Below, one piece after another: positions 22,478 to 34,651 of a stretch of 64,000 bases of DNA. Numbering within the stretch: position 1 is the first letter of the stretch; every line of letters begins with the position of its first letter. The translations under genes were made by a program, and so were the position numbers. Under the pieces are notes generated by a model. The model was not told the origin of the DNA, did not search any database, and saw only the letters and a list, made by a program, of their open reading frames with translations. Source of the DNA: Abelmoschus esculentus (taxonomy: Eukaryota > Streptophyta > Magnoliopsida > Malvales > Malvaceae); NCBI GenBank assembly GCA_035048815.1, contig JAUCBN010000017.1:1112936-1176935 (forward strand). Direction: 5' to 3'.

Positions 22478-25400
22478 CAGTGTGTCGCGACCTCTTTTTA
22501 GAAAACGCGATTTTTAAAGTGAAAATAGTGTTCTATGATTGATTTCGAAAAATATGAATTTTATTAATCTTGAAAAAAACCCAAATTTTAGGAAAACATA
22601 ATTTAATTTTGAAAAAGGTTGACTTGGAGTCGCCACCGGCCACTTAGGTAGGCCAGACACCATAAAAATAAACCAGAGATTCGTTTTGAAAAAGTTAGGT
22701 TCGGGAGTCGGTTACGTGTAAGGACGACCCTTACAAACGCCCAAAAATTGGTACCTTAAAAAACATTACGTGGCATTTGACATTTTGGAGAAAGATATTA
22801 ATTTAATTTTCCATTGTTAAATGAACATTATTTGAACTTGGATATCCTTTTGATTTAGAAGTTACACCACTTTTAAAGTTGAGTTGATCGAGACATCCTC
22901 TATATAGGAAACCTCACCCAAATTTAAAAGAATGTAACTTCCGCCTCAAAAGGCTAAAGTAAAATGCATGATTATTATTTATCTTGTTCATTTTAAGTTC
23001 TAATCCTAGAAAAGGCTCCATTACTTAAGTTTTTTAAAACCTAAGTTACTAGCGTTTACTAGTTATTTACCTATCCATTTTTAATTCTAAACCTAAGTTT
23101 TTATCAAAATTCTAGGTTTTTAATAACACATGAATTCGATGCCAAGGTACACTCTCTAGGTCAGCATCTTAGTGCGTCAAAACACCAACCTCTTTAGTGT
23201 ATCCGAGACATAAGATTCACATGTTATGTTACTAGATTTTCTCCCTAATTAAATTAAATTAATTAATTTAAGTGACTAATCCTAAAAAGGCACTAAATTA
23301 ATTAACCTAAGTTATTTAGGTGACCTTCCTAAAGCATGCTATGCAAGACAACATAAAATAAAGCAAACACATGATAAAGGAACTTCAAATTTTATTAGAA
23401 TCATGGTACATCTTATTACATCCAAAATTTCTCTTCACATGAGTACAAAAAGGGACTTGTACGGAAAATAAATTACAAGGGATTCGAGGACAAACCTTGA
23501 ACAAAGGATAAGGCTTAAATTAAGTGTGAAATTAAACTCTAAAGCTTTTAGAAACTTTTAATTAATTAATTAAATTTTTCTTAACTTCAGATTTTAATTA
23601 AGTCTTAATTAAAGTCCAATGGATTTTAGGTCCAAAAGGTTTAAATTGGGGATGGGTTAAACTTTATTAAGTTAATTTTTAAATCTTATCTTAGAAATTT
23701 TAGATTAATTAAAAGTCTTTTAATTAAAAAAATCTCTAATTTTTTAAGAATTTAATTTAACTTAATTAAAGTTTAGTTTGGGTGAAATTAGGACTAATTA
23801 GACTTAGATAGTTTTAAATCTTATCTTTTTAGAACATTAATTAAAATTAATTAAATTAATTAATTAAAATTATCTTCCAAAATTGTTAAGAATTAAAGAC
23901 CTAATTAAAGTCTAAGTTGGGTGAATGTTTTAAGGCTTAAGGCTAACTAGACCTAATTAAAGGGTTTAATTTTTAAACTTTAAAAGTTAATTAAAATTAA
24001 TTAAAATAATTAATTAAAATAATTTTTAAGAATTTTAAAAATTTAATTGAAGTCTAATTTGGTGTGTGTTTTGAAGTTTTAGGGCAAAACTAGGCCTAAT
24101 TTAGTTTAATTTTAAAACTTAAACTTTTAGAAACTAAAATTAATTAAAATAATTAATTAAAGTTATCTTCTAAAATTCAAGAATTAAATTAACTTTGATT
24201 AGGGTCTAATTTTAGGTTTTAGGAGACAAATTAATTGTGAATTAGATTTTAATTAGATTAAATGGATTTTAAAGTTTCTTAAAAAAATAAATTAAATCCT
24301 AAATTAGAATTTAATTAAAACATTTTAAGTCTTAAAAATTTAATTTTTAATCCTAATTAAGTCTAAAATTAATTTAATCCAATCCTAGAGGGTCTAATTG
24401 TATGAATTCTAAAGTTCTAAGGGTTAATTAGGGATTTCTAGGGACCTAATTGATTGATTTCTAAAGGTCTAGGGGCTAAAATAGGGTTCTGGGGACTAAA
24501 ATGTGAGGCGCCTGAAACCTAGGGGACTAAATGGGCTATTAACCCACTACTGCTCAAAAACGCGCGGATCCGGGTTAAAACCGGATCCGGCCCGCGTGAC
24601 CCGTTCCTCAAAACGACGACGTATCGGGGGTGGATAAAAGCACTGAACCGAGTGGACTCGGTCAGTGTATCCTTTTCCCCAACTCGGTCCCCTGACTCAG
24701 CCCAAAAAATTCTCTGAACTTAAACACCCAAAACCCAGGAAACCCACATGTTTTTAGATCTAACACTCACACTTCACTTGGTGTTCATCGGTGTTCTTCA
24801 TGAAAATGAAGAACACGATGAACACGGTCCCTAAACCGCCACACACTCCGCCGTTTGATCCAACCCAACGCCGAGCTCCGACGACTCTAGGTGTTTTCCG
24901 GCCACCGTCGATTCAGTGAGATACTCCGAAACAATCTAAACAACCCCAAAATCTTAGATTCAACACTTAAACTACTCAAATCTTCCCTCAGCATAATCAT
25001 TTAAACCTTAAAACCAACCTAAAACTACCCGGATCAACTCCACACCACCGAAACCAAACTTTAAACTATCCAAGCCCTATTCGACTAAAGTGGCCATCTT
25101 CAACAAATAAGATGAACGAAGATGCAAGGCAAATCTAAGGTTTGAACACTCGTGCATGGAATTAACTATGAACCAAGAATCAATAACCAAACAAGAATGT
25201 ACCTCTTGGTGTGAAGTTTCTGCCGATTGGATTCCAGCTCCCCTTGCTGTTGTTCGATTCAAACTTCCCCGATATGATTCAATCGCACACCACAATCTTC
25301 AGTCGAATTCAACTCTCCAGAAAGCTCTAATTTCAGTCGATCAAACTCCCCCCCATAACACCAATCGGTTGAATCCCTTTTAAGGGGATTCAATCCTAAA

Positions 25401-25679
25401 ATCCTAATCCGACTCAAACTCCCTAATCCCTTAAAATCCTTCACCGAAACATGATCAACAAACCCAATCTAAACTTCAAACAAAAACCCAACAAATCCGC
25501 CCTCTACTACCAGATTCTCGGTTCTTCACGCCTCTGTTTCTCATTTTTCAGATTTTCAGTTTCAGTTTTTTTTTTAATTTTTCAATATTATATTATATAT
25601 TATTTATTTATATATTATTATTATATATATTAATTTTATTTATTTATTATTTATTAAGAAATTTCGTGTTGACACAGTG
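22478..25679 (-). mobile_element. solo LTR (3192 bp) with CAGTG target duplication
   Basis: The element 22483-25674 starts TGTCGCGACC and ends GTTGACA (TGTC...GACA inverted ends). Perfect 5-bp copies of CAGTG flank it (22478-22482, 25675-25679). GAGTCGCCACC near the left end and AAAACGACGACG near 24612 resemble the LTRs of copies A and B in minus sense, hence the strand call. No internal region remains, so unequal recombination between two LTRs removed it. ORFs inside (e.g. 25451-25633) look spurious. Confidence 0.85.
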
Positions 25680-26401
25680 ATAAAATTTTTTGTTTTATGC
25701 TCACCACTTTACTTGAAACTGTTGCTATATTCTTGCACTGCTCATCATCAGTATTGTATTAGTTTATTCTTGAAGGCAATAGAAATCTTTCGCCTTTCCA
25801 TAGTTAGGTTCTGTTTTCAAGGCTTAATTCTAGGATACTTAAGGAGAAAAACTTAGAAGCTTACTATAAGGTTGAACTTTAAAAACACTTTTGGGACTTG
25901 TTTGGCTATAGGAATTCTTTTAATAAACTTAGGTGATAAAGACTTAGACCTTTGAAAAGGTAACTAGAGGTGCCTATAACCGGCTCTAAGAAATACTATT
26001 CTTCATACTAGAGGTTCCTGAAATTGGTTCTAGTATGTATAAAATAATAGGAAAAAAATAAGGAGTTAAGAAGTAGAAAACACAATACTTGAGGTACCCG
26101 AAATTGGCTCAAGGAATTATTGTTATAAGAAGAGTACACTAAATCCAAGTCTATTTGTCTTGAACTTAGAGTTTATCTAAGAAGGCCTTTAATCCAACTT
26201 GTCCACGAAAACGCGCACACACACTAACCTTATAGTTTATCTTCTAAGTACACCCTTAGGTAACCGAAAGGTTAAGCCTAAAAGAGAGACATAGTTATGA
26301 TGGGGAGAATAGATGGAAACATAAGACCAAGAGAGAATAGAGTTTGACAAATTGATGGTTTGCATTGCTTGAGGACAAGCAATAGTTCGTGTTTGGGTGT
26401 G
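25680..26401 (+). other. Athila 3' untranslated region, part 2
   Basis: Continuation after the solo LTR. GAGGACAAGC and GTGTTTGGGTGTG just before 26402 form the PPT-like site next to the LTR. Confidence 0.6.
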
Positions 26402-27712
26402 TGATAAGTGCTCAACTTACTATCACTTTCTACTCTATTCATGGGCACTTATCATCAAATCTACACCTACTTGAACCAATGCATGTACTTAATGTGATAT
26501 ATTTAGGGATGATGCTATTAAAGATGATATTTGTATAAAATGCATATTTTACTGCATTTTCATATCTGTGTAGGAATAAGTATTACCGAAGCAGTAGAAT
26601 GAGGTCGAGGCAGGACCTGATGCCGAGGCAGCAGAGGATAAAAAGCAATATGGATGGCAATTAAAAGAGAAAAATGAGGAGAAGGTTGTTGAACAAGAAG
26701 CCCAAGAATCAGAGCTGAACAACATATCAAAAGCCTAAAGACAAGGCCACGCAGGAAAGAAACCTTCTAGAATATTAAACTTGGAAATATTTACCCTATG
26801 TACATAACTTGTTTCCTACTCTAAGTTATACTCTAATTAGGAAAGGTTTGCCGTAGGCCAAGCCTATCTAAGGCATAACCGTCCAAGGGACTAGAGAGCC
26901 GATTTTTAGAGAGTTCACCCTAGGAACAATTCTTCCTATCATGTTCTAAGCTTTCTTAGGGTTTAGGTGAAAGTTGTTGAGTATTAGTGAGAGAAGATTG
27001 TATCTTATTTCTTGTTTCTATGCAATAAAATATCAAAGTTTGCTTACTCTTTGTCATTCTTTGTTCTTGCATCCAAGCCCGGGAGGGAAGTTTGTAAGTA
27101 ATCTATTTGTCTAGACTCGGGAGAGTTAGACTCACTAAAGGAGTAAGTGCGATATTCAACTTGATTGGAGGATACTAACTCGGCCTAGGGATAGGTTAGA
27201 GTTTCAGCGGTTAAAAGAAGTGTGGGATTGGTTGTTGGTTATAATTGATTAACATCCGGAGGTATCATCAAGGACTGACCTTCAACAGAGTTTTGACTTT
27301 GGGATAAGCAGAGCCAAAAAGGACACTTTGCCGAACTTTGGTAAATCTGCCCAAGAGCAAGGGATTGTCGCGGCAGAGAATATTGCCGTTGCCGAAGACA
27401 GTATCTGCAGTATTGTCGAGGCAGTGCAGTGCAATTGCATTGGACAGAAACAGATCAATCAAATCCACTATACAACACAACTAGATCCTACCCTCTTTCT
27501 CAAATTTAATCTCACCTTATTTAGTTTAGTTTATTTAGTTTAATCAACTCTCAAACTTATTTGTGTTTTTACTTTTGTTTTACAGAGCAAGTAGACCAAA
27601 GGAAGCATATTAAGTATATCAATCCCTGAAGAGACGATAACTCGATAATATTTATCACTTTATTACTTGCCGTTACACTTGCACTCCAATTGCGCATATT
27701 CAGCATGCATCA
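26402..27712 (+). repeat. Athila LTR (1311 bp)
   Basis: Starts TGATAAGTGC after a PPT-like stretch and ends GCATCA six bases before the PBS. It therefore serves as 3' LTR for the unit on its left and 5' LTR for the unit on its right. Confidence 0.75.
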
Positions 27713-27718
27713 AGTTTT

Positions 27719-27736
27719 TGGCACCGTTGCAGGGGA
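27719..27736 (+). other. Athila primer binding site
   Basis: TGGCACCGTTGCAGGGGA closely resembles the tRNA-Asp-type PBS common in Athila elements. Confidence 0.75.
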
Positions 27737-27828
27737 TTGACAACTAAATTTTGTTTTCCTTATTTTTTTGCTTTCATTTTAGTTATTTAGTTTTATTTTT
27801 ATATTTTTTATTTGATTTATTTTGGTGT

Positions 27829-28876
27829 ATGATCAAGGCCAACCCTAGTAATCCATTGTACGAGATTGACCTAGAAATCGAGAAAACCTACCAAGAATTG
27901 AGAAGACAGATCCAAGGAGTCATGATAGTAAATCACGAAAACCAGAACCTACCTGCAGGCAATTGAAGCCTTCCACAGCAACCACTACCGCAACCACTGC
28001 CGAGGCAGTTAACTGTTAGAGATTTTCTGGTGGAAGATCTGAATGGATTGAATCCTGGAGTTGTTACACCAGAGATAGAAGTAATCCACTTTGAACTTAA
28101 ACCAGTAATGTTCAATATGCTTAATACTATTGGACAATTTAGTGGGTCTGCAACTGAAGATACCAGGTAGCATCTCAAATCCTTCATGGAAGTATGCAAC
28201 TCTTTCAAAATTCAAGGAGTCCATGAAGACATTTTGAGATTGAAACTTTTCCCCTATTCACTAGGGGATAGGGCCAAGACCTGGTTAAATAGCATTCCGG
28301 CAGGATCTATTGGATCTTGGAGTGAACTCTACCGAGAATTTATTATGCGATTCTACCCTACAAACTTATATGATCAAATCCATAATGAAGTTACTTCTTT
28401 TAGACAGGCTGATGACGAACCTATGTACGAGGCTTGGGAACGCTACAGAGAGTTACTAAACAAATGTCCACTACATGGATTTCCACTTTGGACGCAAGTA
28501 ACAATATTCTATATGTCACCAATACCCCGACAAGGATGATGTTAGATGCCTTGGTAAATGGAACACTCCTCGACAAGGCTCCGAAAGAAGTTATAGAGAT
28601 TCTGAACAAACTCGCAAGGAACGATTTTCAATTTCCTACTTCTAAGCGAGGAGGATTAAGACGTCAAGCCATAGTGAATGAATTAGAATCCACCAATTCA
28701 GTGACAGCACAGTTTGCATCTTTAACCAAGATGGTTTAGAACATGCAAGTATAGCAAAATACTCATGATGTAAAAGCGATCAATTCTTCTGAGTATATGC
28801 AAGATGAGATATCTGGTTTCTATGTGGGAAATTACAACTGGAACAACAATATGATGTCAAACACATACAATCCGGG
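27829..28876 (+). pseudogene. Athila gag, truncated
   Basis: From ATG 27829, with stops at 27964 and 28168 and a frame shift at about 28510-28530. The Retrotrans_gag core lies at about 28186-28480 (LKLFPYSLGDRAKTWLNS, FIMRFYP, YEAWERYRELL). Afterwards the frame 28434-28739 continues to TYNPG at the breakpoint 28872-28877, where the sequence becomes copy B. Family role: capsid. Confidence 0.82.
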
Positions 28877-28877
28877 A

Positions 28878-30154
28878 ACAAGTTGATGTTTGAAGTTTGA
28901 ACTCTTAACGTAAGATTAGACGACCTTGCTATAGAGAAGGAGATTAAAGATGAGAAAGCGTTACTATCGCCTGATCAAATGCGAGGATCACAGAAGACAT
29001 CAAGAAATCATTCATGCATCATATAATGTAGGCATCCCTAAGATTAGGCGCATGCTAACCTGCATTGTAAAACATTTTATGGTTTTCTTTTTCACAAGAA
29101 CACAAGAGTCGGAAGGAATTCAAGAGAAGAAATGTAAATATAATGAAGAACCTACAAAAGCTGCTGAAATTTACATCAGAAAACAAAGCATCGACAAAAG
29201 ATTTACATAGAAGAACTCATGATTATAAAAGGAAGGTTACAAGAAGAACCAGCAAACTCAAAAATTCAAGAGAAAAATTAAACGAAAAGTTCTATATAGG
29301 AAGAACTCTTGATTTGAAGACTCCAATAACACGAGGATTCTATTTGAGAGAAGATCTCCCTCGAGAAGTTCTATGTAGGAAGAACTCTTGGAGAAAACAA
29401 AAGATTCTATGAGAGCAAGAATCGACAACGAGGAGGTTCTATATATGAAGAACCCTTGAATATGCAAAAGATTCTATGAGAGCAAGAATCTCCAGCGAGA
29501 AGTTATATATAGGAAGGACTTTTAATTTGAAGACTCCAAAGCACGAAGATTATATGAAAGCAAGAATCTCCAGTGAAAAGTTCTATATAGAAAGAATCTT
29601 TGAAGATACAAAAGATTCTATGAAAGTATGAATCTCTAGCAAGAAGTTCTACGACAGGAAGAACACTTGGGATTGAAGACATAAAAGATTCTATATAGGA
29701 AGAATCTACAGTGAGAAGTTCATTACATGAAGGACTCTCGACTCAAGAGGCAGAAAGTTCTCTATAGAGAGAACTTGTGGCATCAACATACGAGGATGAA
29801 AAGTTCAGAATTTGCAGCTTAAAGATTTTGTTGAAGACGGGTAAGACTCTACAGGAAAAGAATCCGCTTATATAGGCACCCGATAGAGGAACAAGCAAGA
29901 AAGAAGTTGCAGGCCTAAAGTCTCAGTTTTGAAGGATTTTGGTCTGGAGCAGAGAAAGATCAAGTGAAGACCAACAAGATGCGGTGGTCAACCAAAACCT
30001 TACCCTAAAGAACCCCAACCTTACCCGAAAAAAAAAAAGAAAAAACCTTTAACATACCGAGAGAAAAACCCAAACTAAACTATACCCGTCAAAATGGTTA
30101 TTCCTCGATCTTTGCTCTATTCCTGTTACACAACAATGAGCAATGAGGGGTAGT
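28878..30154 (+). repeat. 3' untranslated interval of copy B with tandem repeats
   Basis: Inverted counterpart of 3747-5022, including the GTTCTATATAGGAAGAA / GATTCTATGAGAGCAAGAATC minisatellite at about 29280-29800. The PPT-like GAGCAATGAGGGGTAGT ends at 30154. Small frames here (28950-29412) match copy A only because the DNA matches. Confidence 0.75.
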
Positions 30155-32331
30155 TGTAATAGCCAATTTTTTTTAATCCAAATCAACCCAAATATAAATT
30201 ATTTCTTATATTAATCCAGATCCAATATTATAATAAACCCATTATCAAATGTCCATTATAATATCCAAGCCCAATACCTTTATCAGATCCAACAATTAAA
30301 CCCAACCCATAAACTAAACCGAATGGGATCTAACTAAACCCTAACCAGTAGAGAACCAGCTGTCGGCTGCCACCCCTTTCCAGTTGTAATAGCCAATTTT
30401 TTTTAATCCAAATCAACCCAAATATAAATTATTTCTTATATTAATCCAGATCCAATATTATAATAAACCCATTATCAAATGTCCATTATAATATCCAAGC
30501 CCAATACCCTTATCAGATCCAACAATTAAACCCAACCCATAAACTAAACCGAATGGGATCTAACTAAACCCTAACCAATAGAGAACCAGCTGTCGGATGC
30601 CTCCCCTTTCCAGCTGTCCGCGTGTGGCGGCCACGCACGGCGATTCAAATCGTACATGGTCGCCACGCGCCATATCATTGGCCCTTCGAACGGCCACCGC
30701 CCACGTCTGACACCGGACCTACTCCACCGCCCCGGTCATGTCGCGTCTGCAAGGAAAAAGAAAAAGATTAGATTAAAATCTAATCAAAACTCTTTTTATG
30801 TATTTTAATATGGGTATAAAACCCAGATCTAAACTTGTAATCAATAGAAGACGAAATAAAAAAAAAGTAAGATTTTAGTCCTAAAAAAGTGTGTATTCGA
30901 GGCAAAAATAGAAACAAAAAAATTCCATATCATTCGAATATAAATCGGAAAAAGAAGGGAGAGATTGGAGTAGAAAAAACTGGAAAAAAAAGGTAAAAAA
31001 ATTAAGGGTTCGAACTTCTCTCTTGTTAGATCTAGGCCTCCACGATAATTATTTCGAAAATCCAACATCACCATCACGTTCCTCGCATTGAAACCTTTCG
31101 AAAAATGATAAACTTGTTCCTTTTGACAACCGGCGATGGCGGTCGGCACGGTGGCCAGCGATGGCGGGCGGCTTCTTTACTGGCGACAATTGGCTTCAGA
31201 GAACCATAGAGCTTTTATAATAAGCTCTGGTCTTTTGTTTTGAAAAAATGAAGAGTATGGGTTGAATTCCCATTAAAATTGACATTAAATACCGAAGCCA
31301 AAACGACGTCATTTTGGCGTCTGGTTACAGGGCCTAAAACGACGTCGTTTTGACTATCTATGCCCGGTGACCGACCCGTCCGCCTGACCCAGACCCGTGC
31401 CTAACCCGGTTTAAAGGGAAAATTACTTCTGTGGTCCCTGCATCTCAGAGTGTTTAAGATTTAACTACCTAGTTCGCATATCCTTCGATTTTAGTCATTG
31501 TTTATGTTATTTAGTCCTATAATTTAATATTTTTATTCAATTTAGCCACTGTTTATTTATTTTTAACCCCTAACTTCTGTTTTTGCAGATTTAATCCTTA
31601 TTATTATTATATTGTTATAAAATAAACATTATGTTTATATATGTTATATATATTATTATAACTTATGTTAACATTATTATTATTAGTAGTAGTTTATTAA
31701 TTTTTATTATATTTTTATTTAGTTTGGTTTTATTATTATTATTATTATTAAATGTGTTTTTTTGTGTTTTATTATATTTTTGTTTCGTGTTTTATTAGAA
31801 AATATTATCCCGATGTATTCTATTTAGGAGTAGTATCCCGTTCTTCGAGTGTTATCTCCTTTGAATCATCGTGGATATTAGGATATGCGTTTTAAATTAA
31901 AAATTAATTTAATTCAAATTTTATATTTTCTTAAAAATGGCGATGCGAACCTTTAGGTACCAATTTTGGGCGTTTTGGGGTGTTAATCCTTCCCCAAGCG
32001 TAACCAACTCCCGAACTCAATTTTCTCTGTTTTTTTTCTCGGTGTTCGATCTATCTTTTTGAACGATCGATGGCGACTCCAACCGATCAACCGATTTTTA
32101 AATTAAAACGGTATTCCAATAGAAGTGGCATCCTGTTCTTCAGGTGTCATTTTCCGGGATACCAAATTTTTAAATATTACCGCAGATTTTTAAATTGTAA
32201 CGGTATTCTATTAGGAGTGGCATCCTGTTCTTCAGGTGTCATCTTCTCGGGATACCAAATTTTCAAATCCCACTGAACTTTTAAAACTTTTAAACCGTTT
32301 TTAAATATTTTTAAGAAAAAAGATCGCTACA
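30155..32331 (+). repeat. 3' LTR of copy B with internal 230-bp tandem duplication
   Basis: 2177 bp, TGTAATAGCC...CTACA. The first about 230 bp (30155-30384) are repeated at once (30385-30614) with a handful of differences. Without the duplication it would be about 1947 bp, close to the 1884 bp of copy A. Confidence 0.85.
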
Positions 32332-32332
32332 A

Positions 32333-32356
32333 TTATCACCCCTAGTCTAAGCAAGG
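32333..32356. repeat. right flank repeat of the transposon block
   Basis: TTATCACCCC (32333-32342, inverted match to 1835-1844) is followed by TAGTCTAAGCAAGG (32343-32356, direct match to 1823-1836). Confidence 0.6.
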
Positions 32357-32691
32357 AGCCCATGAAAATTTTAGATAGAAGAGGTTGTGTAGGAGGGATG
32401 AGAGAGCTATAACTGAAGTTTAAATGTTGAATGGACAAATTGTTTATCTGAAGATACAATTTGTGAAGTATTACAACATTTGAAGATTTATTTTTTTTAT
32501 TTTAATCTTTGAGGACAAGAAAATTTTTTTTGCATGTGTTTGTGTTTGGGAATATTTGGTAAACCGGTGTCGTTTGGTTATGGCCAAAATTATTTATTCT
32601 GTAATTTTTATCCTTTGAGATTATCGAATGAAAATAGTTGAATTATGTTTTTCTTTTATGAACATAGAACATTCTAAGGTCTCCCTTTAAT
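32357..32691. other. AT-rich spacer
   Basis: Nothing recognised. Confidence 0.5.
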
Positions 32692-32696
32692 CATTG

Positions 32697-32968
32697 TGTT
32701 ATGAATTAGAATATGAGGAGAGATTATATGACTAGAACCATCCAAATTAGTCGATTTTCCAATTAAGTGGACGGTGTTATTAATATAAATAAGTCATGAG
32801 ACTCTAGGTAAGGGATATGAAATATTTTGCAAACATTGGTTGCGGCTAATTTTCTCACTATCCCTTCTTATTCTCTCAATTCTCTTTCTCAATTTTGTAA
32901 TTTTCCTTTCCTATCAATGAAATCCATCTCAATCATTTTATTTTTCAACCATTGTTGATTTCTTAACA
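32697..32968 (+). repeat. 5' LTR of the Hsp70-carrying element
   Basis: 272 bp, TGTT...AACA ends. Pairs with 36135-36409. Confidence 0.87.
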
Positions 32969-32992
32969 TTGGTGCTTTCATTGAGAGTAAAT

Positions 32993-34651
32993 ATGATCAA
33001 CAACTCTGATGCGATCAACTCCTTACAAGAGACTATTGGAAAATAGTGAGCAAATGACCATCTTTGAAGCATTTTTTGGAAATGTAAAGATGAGGAATCG
33101 AATAAGGAAATTATTGATTCTTATTCTACTCCGTGAAATCTTTACAACGGTAGCTCATATGCTCAATATTATTGAGTGATGAATGAGAAATTGATGCTCA
33201 AAGAAAGAAGGTTGGAATAAAGTAAGGAATGAGAAACCCTATTATCCCATATTGATGAGATAAATGAAGTGAGAAGTGTTTATATACACTTACCCACATA
33301 GTTGTCATTGAATGACTTAACTCTTGGTTGGGGTGCACGACGTGGACGATGCAAATATCCAGACCGGTCGAGCCTTTTGTGGGCTTGCAGATATTTTACC
33401 CGTTGTGAATAATTTTTCCTTAATTTATTTTTTTGAAAAAATCCAGAAAAGAGTTTTAATTCAAAATTAAATTTGAATTAAATTAGCAGTTGACTGCTCT
33501 GGATAATTAGAGAAGTAATTGTTAATTATGATATTTAATTTGAATTAAATACCAGATAATTGACAATTAATCCCGGATTTTTTGGATTTTAATTCGGGAA
33601 AGTCTGCTCACTGTTGCCCTAATTTCCACTATAAATATGAGGTTGATTTCTCAATTTTACACGCATCAAAAACATCTCACATCTCTCAAAATGTGTTTTC
33701 TCTCCTGCTTTTTATTCTGGTGAATGGCGAAGGCAAGAACGGTTCGGGAACTCAACAAATGTGCTTTTGTTGAAGTTCTTCTTGTTGTTGTATCTTGGGA
33801 GACAGACTACCAATAAACTCAGCACCACGGAGTGGCAGAAAATCTGTCTTAAGGAAACTGCATTTGGGCAGGCCTCAACATGATTCCGATTTATCAAATT
33901 CAAATGGGTTTGATCGAAATTTATTTTATTTATTTTTCGTTCTATTTTATTGTTCGTTTAAATAATAATAATAATTTTATGTTATTTAATTTTATTATTA
34001 TCTTCTTGGATTAACCACTTATTTTTCAACAGAGACTACTACCCGACATGATCAATCTTTGACGGCTCTACAACTATTTACTGAGAACCAAGGACGTTGG
34101 AATGATAAAACCCAACAGACTTTGCACGATATGGCTATGCAGTTATCAACCATATCCCGTTACTTGGGAATTGATGCACAAACCTCCTATGTGGATGAGG
34201 CTGCTGCAATAGTGGCACACGGCAAGGCCAAGGCTAAAGACGATCCAGTCGTCATTTTTTCTTTTACACCACGTCCTGTTTAAGTTTAGTTTTCAATCTT
34301 CACGGGTAAAGATCCGAAGGAATGGATTGTGTCTGCGACTGATTTTTCGAGTTCTACAACACAAAGGATTCTTGTCTAATTTTCATGGTTGCTCGTTATT
34401 TTGAAGGTATAGCTCATCAATGGTATCTCTGGATGAAGCAATATCAACAATTACCTTCATGGGAAAATTTCACCAAGGTTATGAGGGCAAGATTTCAATA
34501 TGCTACTCAAGTCAATCCGCACATCACCAACGTGTTTGATAAAATGCCACCACCAACCAACTTTGCTATTATTGAGCAACCAATTCAAGAGGGTCAGAGT
34601 ATGATTTTCAAACTAAGGACTTACAAATTCGAAGTTCTTTTGTGGAGATGA
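32993..34651 (+). pseudogene. gag of the Hsp70-carrying element, interrupted
   Basis: ATG 32993 opens a frame that runs into the solo LTR at 33034 and resumes without shift at 34037 (THDQSLTALQLF-like start, visible from 34040). A stop at about 34281 and a short frame change follow. The gag core lies at 34385-34640 (HQWYLWMKQYQQLPSWENF, RARFQYA), matching the Retrotrans_gag family. It ends at 34651 with no zinc knuckle, protease or RT behind it. Confidence 0.75.
33029..34036 (+). mobile_element. 998-bp solo LTR with GAGAC target duplication
   Basis: The element 33034-34031 starts TATTGGAAAATAG and ends CTTATTTTTCAACA, so its ends are near-inverted with a TG to TA change at the first dinucleotide. 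GAGAC flanks it at 33029-33033 and 34032-34036. Removing it rejoins the surrounding gag frame exactly. A TATA-like CTATAAATATGAGG at about 33630 suggests plus orientation. The family is probably copia-like but not proven. Confidence 0.75.

Larger units (their letters stand above)
19132..28877 (+). mobile_element. Athila-type gypsy segment (two partial units sharing one LTR)
   Basis: Unit 1: LTR fragment 19132-19622, protease 19625-20239, post-pol ORF 20787-22037, 3' region to 26401 (interrupted by a solo LTR). A full LTR follows (26402-27712). Unit 2: PBS and gag 27719-28877, cut at the copy B junction. Identity to Athila rests on the protease, the gag, the TGGCACCG-type PBS and the post-pol 'putative plant transposon protein' domain. 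RT and integrase are missing. Confidence 0.82.
15336..32331 (+). mobile_element. Tat/Ogre-lineage retrotransposon, copy B (hollowed out)
   Basis: It has a truncated 5' LTR, PBS, ORF1, the 3' interval, a PPT-like site and a complete 3' LTR in plus orientation. Everything from gag to the end of pol is replaced by the Athila-type segment 19132-28877. Shared bases at both breakpoints (AGAGT; CCGGGA) point to microhomology joining. It mirrors copy A. Confidence 0.85.

Noticed and set aside
33582..33773. 63-codon frame after a TATA-like site
   Set aside because: It lies wholly within the 998-bp solo LTR.
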